Shown: positions 52,325 to 61,369, counted from the first letter of the stretch. The stretch is DNA of 64,000 nt from JAQVIJ01 sp041287365 (GCA_041287365.1 JBEULL010000017.1:193033-257032); one strand, 5' to 3'. The notes: generated by a model from the sequence alone, not told the origin. Program-made: numbers and translations.

Positions 52325-53239
52325 TCAGTGGTCCCGTCTCATTACATATTCCGCTATGGCCTTGAGGGGTACGGCCTGGTCGTTTAGGGTTGCAATGTCT
52401 TGTATGGCCAGTTTACAGAGTTCCTGCATTCGTGCTTTTGCCTGTTTCATACCGTAAACAGCAGGCCAGGTGGCCTTTTTTTTGCGTTCATCCGAGCCTT
52501 TTGGCTTGCCCATGATCTTTTCGTCTCCTTCGATATCGAGGATGTCGTCTCGAATCTGAAAGGCAAGCCCTATGTGGGCACCGTACTGTGTCAGTGCCTG
52601 GAGATTCCGTTCACTTGTTTCCGCCAGTATGCCACCCAGCAGTACAGATGCCTGAAGCAGTGCCCCTGTCTTTCTGCTGTGAATATAGTCCAGTTCCTTC
52701 TCAGATATTTCACGGCCCTCCAATTCCATATCAGCGGTCTGGCCGGCCACCATGCCGTTCATACCGGCTGCCTGAGCCATGAGATTTATGGCCTTAAGGC
52801 GTGTTGTTGCCGAGATTGGACATTCTGATGGGGAATTGGAGCAGATATCGAACGCCAGGGTCAGCAGGGCATCCCCTGCCAGTATCGCTATGGCCTCACC
52901 GAATTTTTTGTGACAGGTTGGTATTCCACGCCTTAGAGCGTCATCATCCATGGCAGGTAGGTCATCGTGTATCAGGGAATATGTATGGATACATTCCAGG
53001 GCACAGGCAAATGGCATGGCGGTTTCTATTGGAAGTCTTTTATGGTTTACGGCATCAAAAGCAGCCAGGGCAAGGATGGGCCGCAGTCGCTTGCCACCGG
53101 CCATCAGGCTGTAACGCATGGCCTCGAATAGGCGGAATGCAGGAGAGGTATCCGATGGTATGAGCTGTTTCAAATGGGCGTTTATCAGTTCTTGTCGCCC
53201 CTTGAGATAGGTCTTCAGTTCAAAAAAACGTGTTGTCAT
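52325..53239 (-). CDS. ispA: Polyprenyl (farnesyl/geranylgeranyl) diphosphate synthase
   Basis: 304 residues. First aspartate-rich motif HDDLPAMDDDALRRG (about 86), second motif FQIRDDILDIEGD (about 235) and GGKRLRPILALAAFD near the N-terminus. It condenses isopentenyl and dimethylallyl diphosphate in the cytoplasm. The xseB stop overlaps its start (ATGA). The xseB-ispA-dxs order is the classic one. Confidence 0.93.
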   Translation of the reverse strand: MTTRFFELKTYLKGRQELINAHLKQLIPSDTSPAFRLFEAMRYSLMAGGKRLRPILALAAFDAVNHKRLPIETAMPFACALECIHTYSLIHDDLPAMDDDALRRGIPTCHKKFGEAIAILAGDALLTLAFDICSNSPSECPISATTRLKAINLMAQAAGMNGMVAGQTADMELEGREISEKELDYIHSRKTGALLQASVLLGGILAETSERNLQALTQYGAHIGLAFQIRDDILDIEGDEKIMGKPKGSDERKKKATWPAVYGMKQAKARMQELCKLAIQDIATLNDQAVPLKAIAEYVMRRDH

Positions 53240-53514
53240 GATGGGTTGGGCTGTTTTTTTAGAGATTGGGCCATGTCTATGTCTTTGAGTACGGGCTCTC
53301 CGGCAGCGTTTGCCGTGAGTTCCTGAAGCCGCTGCTCCGCTGCATTCAATGCCTGGTTACAGAAGCGGATCAATGTCACGCCTTCTTCAAAGACCTTGAG
53401 GGCCTGTTCCAGGGGCAGGTTCTCTTCCTCCAATTTTTGAACGCGCTTTTCCAGTTCTTTGAAGGCGGTTTCGAAATTCATGGGTTGGGTTGGAGCGGAT
53501 TTTCTTGAAGGCAT
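53236..53514 (-). CDS. xseB: Exodeoxyribonuclease VII small subunit
   Basis: 92 residues. The family core FETAFKELEKRVQKLEEENL with PLEQALKVFEEGVTLIRFCN is present, a short helical hairpin that stabilises the large subunit XseA. XseA is not in the window. It heads the xseB-ispA-dxs operon, with only 26 bases to the divergent acyltransferase gene. Confidence 0.93.
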   Translation of the reverse strand: MPSRKSAPTQPMNFETAFKELEKRVQKLEEENLPLEQALKVFEEGVTLIRFCNQALNAAEQRLQELTANAAGEPVLKDIDMAQSLKKQPNPS

Positions 53515-53540
53515 GGTTCGTTTATGTTACCTCATATTAT

Positions 53541-54242
53541 ATGAAACTTGAAGATAATTTAGTCGTTAAGCTCGAACAAGACAATAGCCAATCCATAGGT
53601 TGCCGCAGGGAACCTATTTTTCTTCAGACCATGCTGTACGGTCTATCGAAGGGGTGGCTTTCTACACTGAGACCCATGTTTCTGAATGCAGGTAGATTTC
53701 GGGATTTGCTTGGTTCCGGAAAACGGTTTGTATTTGTGTGCTGGCATTCAGATGTGGTATATCTTGGATTTCAAGTGCCTAAACCCACGGTGTTTATAAT
53801 CAGTCCAAGCAAAGATGGCGATATCCTTGCAGGTTTGCTCGAGCGCTGGGGTTACGAGGTAGAGCGTGGTTCCCGTAAAAAAGGTGGGGTTACGGCCATA
53901 AAGCGTATGGCCCAGCTCATGGAAGGCAAGGGATTGCATGCAGGAATAGTGGCAGACGGCTCACGTGGCCCTGCTCATCGAGTGCAAAATGGCCCTGTGA
54001 TTTTGGCAAGGGACACAGGGGCATGGCTGTTTCCTGTGGCCATGGCCGCAAAACCCATGTGGAGGGCCGGAAGTTGGGACAGGACCAAGGTCCCTCTGCC
54101 CTTTGCACGTGTGGTGATCGCCCATGAGGAGCCATTCGCTGTGCCTGAGTCGGTCAGGGCCGGAGAACTTGTATTTTGGAAAAAACGGTTGGAAGAGGCG
54201 TTGAACAATGCAGAACAGAAGGCTGAGGATGTTTTGAAATGA
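53541..54242 (+). CDS. DUF374 lysophospholipid-acyltransferase-family protein
   Basis: 233 residues from ATG 53541; the frame is open to 53490 but that overlaps xseB. Family motifs: VFVCWHSDVVYLGF (the histidine of the acyltransferase HX4D-like site), SPSKDGDILAGLLERWG, GIVADGSRGPAHRVQNGPVI and LFPVAMAAKPMWRAGSWDR. DUF374 proteins are inner-membrane acyltransferases related to lipid A late acyltransferases. The acyl acceptor is not known. The stop overlaps the cvpA start (ATGA). Confidence 0.85.
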   Translation: MKLEDNLVVKLEQDNSQSIGCRREPIFLQTMLYGLSKGWLSTLRPMFLNAGRFRDLLGSGKRFVFVCWHSDVVYLGFQVPKPTVFIISPSKDGDILAGLLERWGYEVERGSRKKGGVTAIKRMAQLMEGKGLHAGIVADGSRGPAHRVQNGPVILARDTGAWLFPVAMAAKPMWRAGSWDRTKVPLPFARVVIAHEEPFAVPESVRAGELVFWKKRLEEALNNAEQKAEDVLK

Positions 54243-54829
54243 CTGAATCATTTATACATTGGAATTTCAACGGGCTTGATGTGCTTCTTGTGATCATCGG
54301 TCTTTGGTTTGTGCTGCGTGGATTTATGACCGGTATAATAAGATCAGTGGCCTCCATCATTGGGATTGTGTTGGGGTTTGTGACAGCGGCTTATGGAGCG
54401 GTGTTTGCAGCTCCATTCTTGGCTCCACTGGTACAAAACGCGACCTTGGCTCTGGTGGTGGCCTTTTTTCTGATCTTTTTCAGTATCTATGTGGCCATGT
54501 ATCTGGTGGGTGTTACACTGAATTCCATATTCAAGATGCTGAAACTTGGGTGGTTGGATATGGTGTTGGGCGGTGTATTTGGTTTGGCCAAGGGACTCAT
54601 TCTTGCCTGCATCCTTGTCTTCATTCTGACATTCGCATTGCCACCGCAGCACCCTTTTTTGAAGGATTCCAGCCTGTATCCCCTGGTGAGCCAGTTGAGC
54701 AGGGAGATAGGAGCCTTTGCTCCTGAGGAACTTCGAGGCAAGTTCATGTGGAAGTGGAGGAAGAACAGAGAAGACGGCAATGGCAGGCGCATCGAGACCG
54801 GCGGAACCGGATTGAAGGTGGAGATATAG
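54239..54829 (+). CDS. CvpA-family membrane protein
   Basis: 196 residues with four membrane helices (about 12-32, 35-55, 68-92 and 112-132). The start FNGLDVLLVIIGLWFVLRGF and the segment LDMVLGGVFGLAKGLILACI match the CvpA domain. Relatives are linked to colicin V production and envelope integrity. The basic C-terminal tail is soluble. ATGA overlap with the acyltransferase gene. Confidence 0.85.
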   Translation: MTESFIHWNFNGLDVLLVIIGLWFVLRGFMTGIIRSVASIIGIVLGFVTAAYGAVFAAPFLAPLVQNATLALVVAFFLIFFSIYVAMYLVGVTLNSIFKMLKLGWLDMVLGGVFGLAKGLILACILVFILTFALPPQHPFLKDSSLYPLVSQLSREIGAFAPEELRGKFMWKWRKNREDGNGRRIETGGTGLKVEI

Positions 54830-54893
54830 AGAAAGGCAAAGATAATGTTGAATGAAGGGACGCAGTGTGAAAAGAATGAAAGGGGAGGATTTC

Positions 54894-55337
54894 ATGTCAG
54901 ATAAAAATATATGTCAGAAGGTAAGGGAGCGTATAGAGCGTTACGACAGGCTCATAGGCATGTTCGGTATGGAGATACTTAAGGTGGATTTTGGATATGC
55001 AGAGGTGGCCATGGTGGTTAAGCCTGAGCATCTGAATGCAGCCGATTTCTGTCACGGCGGCGCCATGTTCTCTCTGGCGGATGTGGCATTCGCCCTGGCA
55101 GCTAATTCCCATGGTGGTCTGGCCGTGGGGCTTGAGGTCTCGGCCAATTACATGAGGCCTGTTAAGGCCGGGGAGCGGGTTGTGGCCGTGGCGGAGGAAA
55201 GACACAGGGGGAAACATACGGGCGTTTATCTGATCTCCATGCGCAATGGAGATGGTAAAGAGGTCGCCTTCGTAAAGGCTACTGCCTTTCGTGTGCAGGA
55301 CACCTATCCGCCGCCTTCAGCAAATGGGCATGCTTGA
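54894..55337 (+). CDS. PaaI-type hotdog thioesterase
   Basis: 147 residues from ATG 54894, after GGGGAGG. The hotdog core has NAADFCHGGAMFSLADVAFA (catalytic Asp in the helix and the HGG loop) and ANYMRPVKAGERVVAVA. PaaI-type enzymes hydrolyse acyl-CoA thioesters; the substrate here is unknown. A 46-base gap follows to the toxin-antitoxin relic. Confidence 0.88.
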   Translation: MSDKNICQKVRERIERYDRLIGMFGMEILKVDFGYAEVAMVVKPEHLNAADFCHGGAMFSLADVAFALAANSHGGLAVGLEVSANYMRPVKAGERVVAVAEERHRGKHTGVYLISMRNGDGKEVAFVKATAFRVQDTYPPPSANGHA

Positions 55338-55383
55338 TATTGAATACCGCATTTTGGAGTTAACTAATGTGGGTTATTATCTG

Positions 55384-55581
55384 ATGGCTACTCCAATTCG
55401 TCTCGCTTCTGAAATCGAACAAAGAATTAACGAGCTTACAACCCGCATGGGACGCACAAAGACTTACTGTATTTGGCGCTACCGCTTGAGTGACTTTCGA
55501 GTGATTTGTGATATTCAGAATGATGTTTTGTGCGTGATCGTCGTACGCATAGGTAACAGGAAACAGGTTTACAGAACCTAA
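55384..55581 (+). pseudogene. Antitoxin-toxin fusion relic (RelB-like start joined to RelE end)
   Basis: 65 codons in one frame. The first half, MATPIRLASEIEQRINEL with TTRMGRTKTYCI, is the ribbon-helix-helix start of a RelB/DinJ-type antitoxin. The second half, WRYRLSDFRVICDIQNDV with VVRIGNRKQVYR, is the C-terminal third of a RelE/ParE toxin. The antitoxin C-terminus and the toxin N-terminus, about 70-90 residues in all, are missing. The joint is in frame near YCI/WRYR, as expected from a deletion inside an antitoxin-toxin operon. Toxicity is unlikely because the N-terminal part is gone. Confidence 0.75.
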
Positions 55582-56484
55582 ATGAGCATTTCAACCTCAA
55601 TTCACAATTCAACATCAACCATTCAGCGTTGCCTTTCCTATGCCTGGCTTTCAATAGGGGTTTCGGTACTGACCATTCTGCTCAAGACTGTAGCATGGTT
55701 TTTGACTGGCTCTGTGGGCCTACTCTCGGATGCCATGGAGTCTCTGGTAAATCTGGTGGGCGCAATTATGGCCTTGGCCATGCTGCACGTGGCATCCAGA
55801 CCGGAGGATGAGGATCATGCCTATGGTCATGGCAAGGCCGAGTATTTCTCTGCAGGTCTTGAAGGCATACTGATTCTCGTCGCTGCCTTGCTTATAGCTT
55901 GGGCTGCCATCGAGCGTCTGCTGGCTCCAAGGGAGCTGGAACGGCTTGGCCTGGGGCTTGGAGTCTCTGTATTGGCGTCTCTTTTGAATTTAGGGGCTGC
56001 ATTGATTCTTCTTAGGGCAGGCAAGATCCATGATTCCATCACATTAAGGGCTGATGCCCGGCATCTGCTTACGGATGTCTGGACCTCTGCAGGCGTGTTG
56101 CTCGGTGTGGGTTTGGTGAATGTCACCGGCTGGCTCTGGCTGGACCCTGTGGCGGCGTTGGTGGTGGCCGTTCAGATCGTGTGGACAGGTGTTAGCATAC
56201 TGCGAGAGACAATAAACGGTTTGATGGATATTGCGTTATCATCAGAAGAGGTGGTTGCATTAAAGGATATCCTCCATAAGTATTGTCTGGAAGGACTGGA
56301 GTACCGTGAGCTACGCACTCGCCGGGCAGGGGCAAGACAGTTCATATCTTTTCATCTATTGGTGCCGGGGCATTGGAGTGTTCAGAAGAGTCATGAGATT
56401 ACCGAGTGTGTCGAAAAGGAGATTTATCAAACGATGCCCAATGCCAGTGTGTTCATTCACGTAGAACCATTGAAAATGGCATGA
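55582..56484 (+). CDS. Cation diffusion facilitator (CDF) transporter
   Basis: 300 residues with six membrane helices. The metal sites are in SVGLLSDAMESLVN and DARHLLTDVWTSAGVLLG, with the histidine-rich loop EDHAYGHGKAEYF. The C-terminal cytoplasmic domain ends FIHVEPLKMA. It exports divalent metals such as zinc, iron or cobalt. The ATG immediately follows the relic stop. The first 14 codons are low-complexity TTCAAC/TTCACA sequence like the intergenic repeats near 59200, so the true start may be further in. Confidence 0.9.
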   Translation: MSISTSIHNSTSTIQRCLSYAWLSIGVSVLTILLKTVAWFLTGSVGLLSDAMESLVNLVGAIMALAMLHVASRPEDEDHAYGHGKAEYFSAGLEGILILVAALLIAWAAIERLLAPRELERLGLGLGVSVLASLLNLGAALILLRAGKIHDSITLRADARHLLTDVWTSAGVLLGVGLVNVTGWLWLDPVAALVVAVQIVWTGVSILRETINGLMDIALSSEEVVALKDILHKYCLEGLEYRELRTRRAGARQFISFHLLVPGHWSVQKSHEITECVEKEIYQTMPNASVFIHVEPLKMA

Positions 56485-56577
56485 GAACTAAGTCATTGCG
56501 CGAAGCGAAGCTACTAAGCAATCTCTTATGAGGGATGGCAGAAGATAGAGGTGAAGCGGCATTATGCCTCTACTTCT

Positions 56578-57330
56578 TTATGCATTACCCAAATATGCGT
56601 CGATCACCGCCTTGTTGTGCTGTATATCGTGTGGTGTGCCTTCCGCCAGTTTCTGGCCGTAATTTAAGACCAGAATGTGGTGGGACACATCCATGATGAG
56701 CCTCATGTTGTGCTCAACCAATAAGACTGTAATGTTGGCTTGCTGAATGGAACGAATCATGCTTACCATCTCTCCGGTCTCCGTGTCGTTCAGCCCTGCC
56801 GCCGGTTCGTCCATTAGCAACAGTTTGGGGCGAGTGGCCAATGCCCGAGCTATCTCCAATTTTTTTAGAATGCCGTAGGGTAGGGCGGAGACAGGTCTTT
56901 CTGCTATGGAAGACAATCCACAGAATTCCAATGCCTCTTGTGCCATTTCCTTCAAACATCTTTCTTCCTTTTGGAGAGTTGGAAGACCGAGACATGTGGT
57001 CAACAGCCCACATTTGCCATGATCATGGCAACCCACCATCACATTTTCCAGGGCTGTCATGCCGGCGAATATCTGGAGATTCTGAAATGTGCGGCTTACC
57101 CCTTTTTTTGCGATTTGAAGAGGTGTCATGCCGGCAAGCTCATCTCCCATCAGTTGAATGGAGCCGGCGGTAGGCCGGTAAACGCCTGTGAGCAGGTTGA
57201 ACAGCGTGGTCTTACCTGCGCCGTTTGGGCCTATTACAGAATAGATGGTGCCCTGAGGTACTTGAAAGGTCAGGTCCGCTATGGCCGTCAATCCGCCGAA
57301 TGTATGTGTCATGCCGGCAATTGTCAGCAT
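56578..57330 (-). CDS. livG: Branched-chain amino-acid ABC transporter ATPase LivG
   Basis: 250 residues. Walker A GPNGAGKTTLFNLLTG, Q-loop GVSRTFQNLQIF, Walker B PKLLLMDEPAAGLNDTE and the H-loop VEHNMRLIMDVSHHILVL. The signature motif reads LPYGILKKLEIARALA. The ARTFQN-type Q-loop is specific for LivG-type proteins. It overlaps livM by 7 bases. The usual second ATPase gene livF should follow but does not. Confidence 0.92.
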   Translation of the reverse strand: MLTIAGMTHTFGGLTAIADLTFQVPQGTIYSVIGPNGAGKTTLFNLLTGVYRPTAGSIQLMGDELAGMTPLQIAKKGVSRTFQNLQIFAGMTALENVMVGCHDHGKCGLLTTCLGLPTLQKEERCLKEMAQEALEFCGLSSIAERPVSALPYGILKKLEIARALATRPKLLLMDEPAAGLNDTETGEMVSMIRSIQQANITVLLVEHNMRLIMDVSHHILVLNYGQKLAEGTPHDIQHNKAVIDAYLGNA

Positions 57331-58307
57331 CTATGGATCCTCTTGGAGTTTACCCATGAGTTTAGCGCCATTTTGACGCCCAGCTGTGTTCGAAAGGTTT
57401 CGATCATGGTGACATATAACCCTTTCGGAAAAAACATCATGGTGGTCATAAGAATCAATCCGAATATCATCACCTCGTAGTTTTCAATGGACGAGAGCAG
57501 TTCCGGAAGCAGGGTGATGAAGGCAGCTCCGAACAGGGCACCGTAGGTGGAGCCCAATCCTCCCAGCACCACCATGGTCACCAGCTCTATGGAAAAGAAA
57601 AAGGTGAAGGAATCCGGGCTCACGAATGCCTTCTGATGGGCAAACAGACTCCCTGTAAGGGATGCGATGAGAGCAGAGAGCACGAAGACCTGTGTCTTGG
57701 CGGATGTGGTGTCGATGCGCATCATCTGGGCGGCTATCTCACTGGTATGCAGGGCCCGAAAGGCACGACCCATGCGGGAGTCAGCTATGTTCAATGAAAG
57801 TTTCATGGTCATAAGCATGAGGATGGCGGCGGCCCAGTACCATTTGCGGTCTGTATTTAGAATAAAACCAAATATGGATAGATTAGGAATGTTGGAGATA
57901 CCATCCGGTCCACCCGTGAGCTTGCCTGTCTGGACCAAAAAAATATGCACTATGATCCCCATGCCCAGAGTGGCCATGGCCAAATAATGGCCTTTGAGTT
58001 TTAGAAGCGGCCTGGCTAGCACATAAGAGATGCAAGTATTCAAAAATAGCCCTATCAGCATGGCCCAGTAGGGCGAAAGGCCGTAGCGCGTGGTAATAAT
58101 GGCTGTGCTATATGCCCCAATGGCAAAAAATGCGGCATGCCCCAAGGATATCTGGCCCGCATAGCCCATGAGAAGATTCAGGCCGATGGCAAGGGCGGCG
58201 TTGAAGAAGATGGCCGTGCCGTTTACCTCCACAAAGTAGCTCTTTGGAAAGAGGACTGGCAGACCAAGTGCGATCAAGGCGATTATATAAAATCCCCTGT
58301 GCCTCAT
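57324..58307 (-). CDS. livM: Branched-chain amino-acid ABC transporter permease LivM
   Basis: 327 residues, about nine membrane helices. LivM-type motifs: INLLMGYAGQISLGHAAFFAIGAY near the start (key part GYAGQISLGHAAFF) and the coupling-loop region SRMGRAFRALHTSEIAAQMM. Its start overlaps the livH stop by 4 bases. The substrate of this system may be amino acids, amides or urea; the sequence does not decide. Confidence 0.93.
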   Translation of the reverse strand: MRHRGFYIIALIALGLPVLFPKSYFVEVNGTAIFFNAALAIGLNLLMGYAGQISLGHAAFFAIGAYSTAIITTRYGLSPYWAMLIGLFLNTCISYVLARPLLKLKGHYLAMATLGMGIIVHIFLVQTGKLTGGPDGISNIPNLSIFGFILNTDRKWYWAAAILMLMTMKLSLNIADSRMGRAFRALHTSEIAAQMMRIDTTSAKTQVFVLSALIASLTGSLFAHQKAFVSPDSFTFFFSIELVTMVVLGGLGSTYGALFGAAFITLLPELLSSIENYEVMIFGLILMTTMMFFPKGLYVTMIETFRTQLGVKMALNSWVNSKRIHRC

Positions 58308-59182
58308 ACCCGTTCCGCCTCCTTTTTGCCAAGAATGCCACTTGGTCTGAAAAACAAGACCAGCAGAATTATGATAAAGGTCACAGCATCTTTATAACTC
58401 GATGATATGAACCCTGCTGAAAAGGACTCCAGCAGGCCGAGGCACAGACCGCCGAGCACCGCGCCTGATGCACTGCCCATGCCTCCGAGGATGGCAGCGG
58501 CAAAGCCCTTGAGCCCCAGCATTGTCCCTGATTCATAGGTCATGTAGGAGATGGGGGCGATGAGCACGCCGCTTATGGCCCCCAATGCCGCTGAGATGGC
58601 GTATGCCGAGACCAGAATGGTGTTGACGCGTATTCCTACCAGGCTCGCGGCGGTTTTGTTGTAGGAGCAGGCGCGCATGGCCTTTCCGAGCAGGGTTTGA
58701 TTGAAGAAATACCAAAAAAACACCATGAGCGTGATGGCGCCGCCTATAACCCACAGGTGCTGAGGTAGGGCGGTGGCTCCAAGAATGCGAAGGGGCGTCT
58801 CTCCCGAAAAGTGCGGCATCTGGTAGATGCCCTTGCCCCAAATCACCATTGCCAGGCCTCGAAAGAAGATGGAGGCGCCTATGGTGATGATGGCCGTATT
58901 GATGACCGATGCGCCCTTTGCCCTCTCCACCACCAGTTTTTCCAGGAAAACGCCTGCAAGGGCTGTGATGGCCACGCCTCCTATAATGGCGAGTGGCAGA
59001 GGAATACCCTTGGAATGAAGAGAGATGGTGGACAGTGCACCCATCATCACGAATTCACCTTGCGCAAAGTTCACCACATCTGAGGCGTTGTAGATGATGG
59101 AAAAGCCTATGGCGATCAGGGCGTAGGTAAAACCAACAGTGATGCCTGTTATGAAAAACTGAAGGAATTCAGAGTGTAACAT
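58304..59182 (-). CDS. livH: Branched-chain amino-acid ABC transporter permease LivH
   Basis: 292 residues from ATG 59182; upstream codons fall in the intergenic repeat and are unlikely. Motifs: NASDVVNFAQGEFVMMGAL and KAMRACSYNKTAASLVGI (coupling loop). About eight helices. No strong ribosome site precedes the ATG. It follows a hairpin between livK and livH. Confidence 0.92.
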   Translation of the reverse strand: MLHSEFLQFFITGITVGFTYALIAIGFSIIYNASDVVNFAQGEFVMMGALSTISLHSKGIPLPLAIIGGVAITALAGVFLEKLVVERAKGASVINTAIITIGASIFFRGLAMVIWGKGIYQMPHFSGETPLRILGATALPQHLWVIGGAITLMVFFWYFFNQTLLGKAMRACSYNKTAASLVGIRVNTILVSAYAISAALGAISGVLIAPISYMTYESGTMLGLKGFAAAILGGMGSASGAVLGGLCLGLLESFSAGFISSSYKDAVTFIIILLVLFFRPSGILGKKEAERV

Positions 59183-59244
59183 TAAGATTGAATTGTGAAT
59201 GTTTAATGCTGAATGTTGAATTAAGGTAATGGTCAATAATACTG

Positions 59245-59283
59245 AATGGTGAATGCGGGCTGTAGTGCCGCACATTCACCATT
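59245..59283. repeat. Hairpin between livK and livH
   Basis: AATGGTGAATGCGG and CCGCACATTCACCATT face each other around a 9-base loop with a two-base bulge. It stands in the livK-livH gap amid GAATGTTGAAT-type repeats. A hairpin at this place often raises the amount of the binding protein over the permeases (inference). Confidence 0.65.
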
Positions 59284-59298
59284 AACCATTCAACATTA

Positions 59299-60441
59299 TT
59301 AGTTCACGATTTCCCAGTTGCCGTTTTTGATCTCCAGCATCTTGAAGGCCGAAATGTCCAGACCCATGTGGTCTGTGGGAGACATATTGAAGATACCTGC
59401 TGTGCCAATGAAGCCCTTGGTCTTTTCGATCTCATCCCTGACCTTGGCCTTGTCCGTACCTTTGGCGCGCTTCATGGCCTCCACTGCAATGAACAGGCCG
59501 TCATAGGCATGGCCGCCAAATGTAGAGACAGGGCCATACTTGGCCTCGTATTTGGTCTTGTAAGCGGTGACGACCTTTTTCTGCGGGTCTGAATCAGGGA
59601 GCTTGTCAGCTACAAGTAAGGCGGCGGCAGGAAGACGAATGCCTTCAGCTGCATCGCCGGCCAATGTCAGGAATTCCTTGGTGGCCACACCATGGGATTC
59701 ATACAGAGGCAGCTTGATGCCCAGCTGCTTGATGTTCTTGGCCACGATGGCAGGGGCCTTTCCAAGGCCGAAGTTGATGATGGCCTGGGCGTCCGTGCCA
59801 CGAATCTTGGTGAGCTGTGTGGTCATGTCCGTATCGTTGTTGTCGTAGGTCTCGTCAGCTACGATGGTGATGCCGTATTGAGAGGCCAGGGCATGGAGCT
59901 GCTTGAGTCCTGACTTATCGAAGCCGCTGTTGCCGGTGATCAGGGCCACCTTGCTGATTCCGCGTTTTTTCATGTCCTCATATATCTTTGCCACGGCCAT
60001 CTTGTCACTGTGCGGAGTCTTGAACACCCATTTCTTCACGGGTTCCACAATCTCGATGGCGCCGGCAAAGGATATGAAAGGCACCTGCTCCTGCTCGACC
60101 ACATCGATTACCGCCAGGGTCTCGCCTGAAGTGGTGCCGCCCAGAATGATGTCCACATCGTCTTTTTTGATGAGTTTTTTCACGAAGTCATTGGCCTCTT
60201 TGGTCTTGCCGGCTGAGTCATAGTAAATGAGCTCCAACTTCTTGCCGTTCACACCGCCTGCCGCATTGATCTCATCGATGTACATCTGAAGTGTCTTGAG
60301 TTCAGGGTCTCCCAATATGGATGCATTGCCTGAAAGGGCTAAAAAAGAGCCTATCTTGATGGTGTCAGCCGCATGTGCGGAGATGGTTGAAAACCATGCA
60401 AAACAGGTGGCCAGAAAAAGAGTGAGAAAGCGTTTGAACAT
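59299..60441 (-). CDS. livK: Branched-chain amino-acid ABC transporter binding protein LivK
   Basis: 380 residues. Signal peptide RFLTLFLATCFAWFSTISA with cleavage near AHAAD, then the mature start IKIGSFLALSGNASILGD. The periplasmic binding core has GGTTSGETLAVIDVVEQ and KGFIGTAGIFNMSPTDHMGL. Type I binding proteins of this family bind leucine/isoleucine/valine, amides or urea. GAGGAGG precedes the ATG, and a good promoter lies upstream. Confidence 0.92.
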   Translation of the reverse strand: MFKRFLTLFLATCFAWFSTISAHAADTIKIGSFLALSGNASILGDPELKTLQMYIDEINAAGGVNGKKLELIYYDSAGKTKEANDFVKKLIKKDDVDIILGGTTSGETLAVIDVVEQEQVPFISFAGAIEIVEPVKKWVFKTPHSDKMAVAKIYEDMKKRGISKVALITGNSGFDKSGLKQLHALASQYGITIVADETYDNNDTDMTTQLTKIRGTDAQAIINFGLGKAPAIVAKNIKQLGIKLPLYESHGVATKEFLTLAGDAAEGIRLPAAALLVADKLPDSDPQKKVVTAYKTKYEAKYGPVSTFGGHAYDGLFIAVEAMKRAKGTDKAKVRDEIEKTKGFIGTAGIFNMSPTDHMGLDISAFKMLEIKNGNWEIVN

Positions 60442-60471
60442 GAGTATTCCCTCCTCAATTGAATTTCGACT

Positions 60472-60500
60472 ATCGTAGGCAAAATTGTGAAGTATGTCAA
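60472..60500 (-). promoter_or_regulatory. Predicted sigma-70 promoter of livK
   Basis: TTGACA (60495-60500, minus) is followed after 17 bases by TACGAT (60472-60477). The start of transcription would be about 25 bases upstream of the livK ATG at 60441, just ahead of the GAGGAGG ribosome site. Confidence 0.65.
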
Positions 60501-60562
60501 GTTTTGATTGGGATTATTGAATTTGATCTTGTTATTTAATGGTTGTGTTGTATCTAATTTCT

Positions 60563-61369
60563 ATGTCTGATAATTCTGTGATTTCTGTACGCGATTTATG
60601 TGTGGAGCGGGACACAATCCTTCTGCAAAACATCTCCTGGACCGTGAAGCCAAGAGAGCATTGGGTGGTCATGGGGCCCAACGGCTGCGGCAAGACCTCG
60701 CTTTTCGGCGCCATCACTGGCTATTTGGCCCCAACATCCGGCACTATTACCGTTTTGGGCCAGGAATACGGTCGTTATGACTGGCGGGAACTGCGCAAAA
60801 AGATCGGCATAGTCAGTTCCGCGCTTATAAATCTCATGGAACATGGGCAAAATGCCCTTGAGGTGGTGGCCGGTGGAAAGCACGCCATGCTTACAGCCTG
60901 GCAGCTTTCCAACAGAGATTTGCTGAATGCAGAGGTGCTCATGAACCGACTTGGACTGTTGCACCTTGCCCAAAGGCCCTGGATGCGGCTTTCACAAGGG
61001 GAGAAACAGCAGATTTTGATAGCAAGGGCACTCATGTCAGACCCCGCAGTCTTGCTGCTGGATGAGCCTTGCACAGGTCTTGACCCTGTGGCGAGGCTGC
61101 GTTTTCTGGATTTTTTATTTGGATTGATACATGATATTGATGCTCCTTCGGTGATAATGGCCACGCACCATGTGGAGGAGATATATAGTGGTTTTTCTCA
61201 CATTTTGCTTCTGCGTGAGGGGCAAGTAGTGGCTTTTGGGCCATTGGAGCAGTGTCTGACTTCATTATGTCTGAGTAGAACATTTGGGGTTGAGGTGGAA
61301 ATCTTGCGGCAAAATGGGACTGGTTCAAGCATTATGGAGATGTTTCGTTTGCATGTTAAGGGCTCATAG
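60563..61369 (+). CDS. Stand-alone ABC transporter ATP-binding protein (ModF/YlmA-like)
   Basis: 268 residues from ATG 60563; an upstream in-frame ATG 60539 is possible. Walker A GPNGCGKTSLFGAITG, signature LSQGEKQQILIARAL, Walker B AVLLLDEPCTGLDPVAR and H-loop MATHHVEEIYSG. The replaced Q-loop (GIVSSALINLMEHG) is of the ModF/PhrA type, orphan ATPases without a permease. No permease is adjacent. It is divergent from livK. Its function is unknown. Confidence 0.8.
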   Translation: MSDNSVISVRDLCVERDTILLQNISWTVKPREHWVVMGPNGCGKTSLFGAITGYLAPTSGTITVLGQEYGRYDWRELRKKIGIVSSALINLMEHGQNALEVVAGGKHAMLTAWQLSNRDLLNAEVLMNRLGLLHLAQRPWMRLSQGEKQQILIARALMSDPAVLLLDEPCTGLDPVARLRFLDFLFGLIHDIDAPSVIMATHHVEEIYSGFSHILLLREGQVVAFGPLEQCLTSLCLSRTFGVEVEILRQNGTGSSIMEMFRLHVKGS

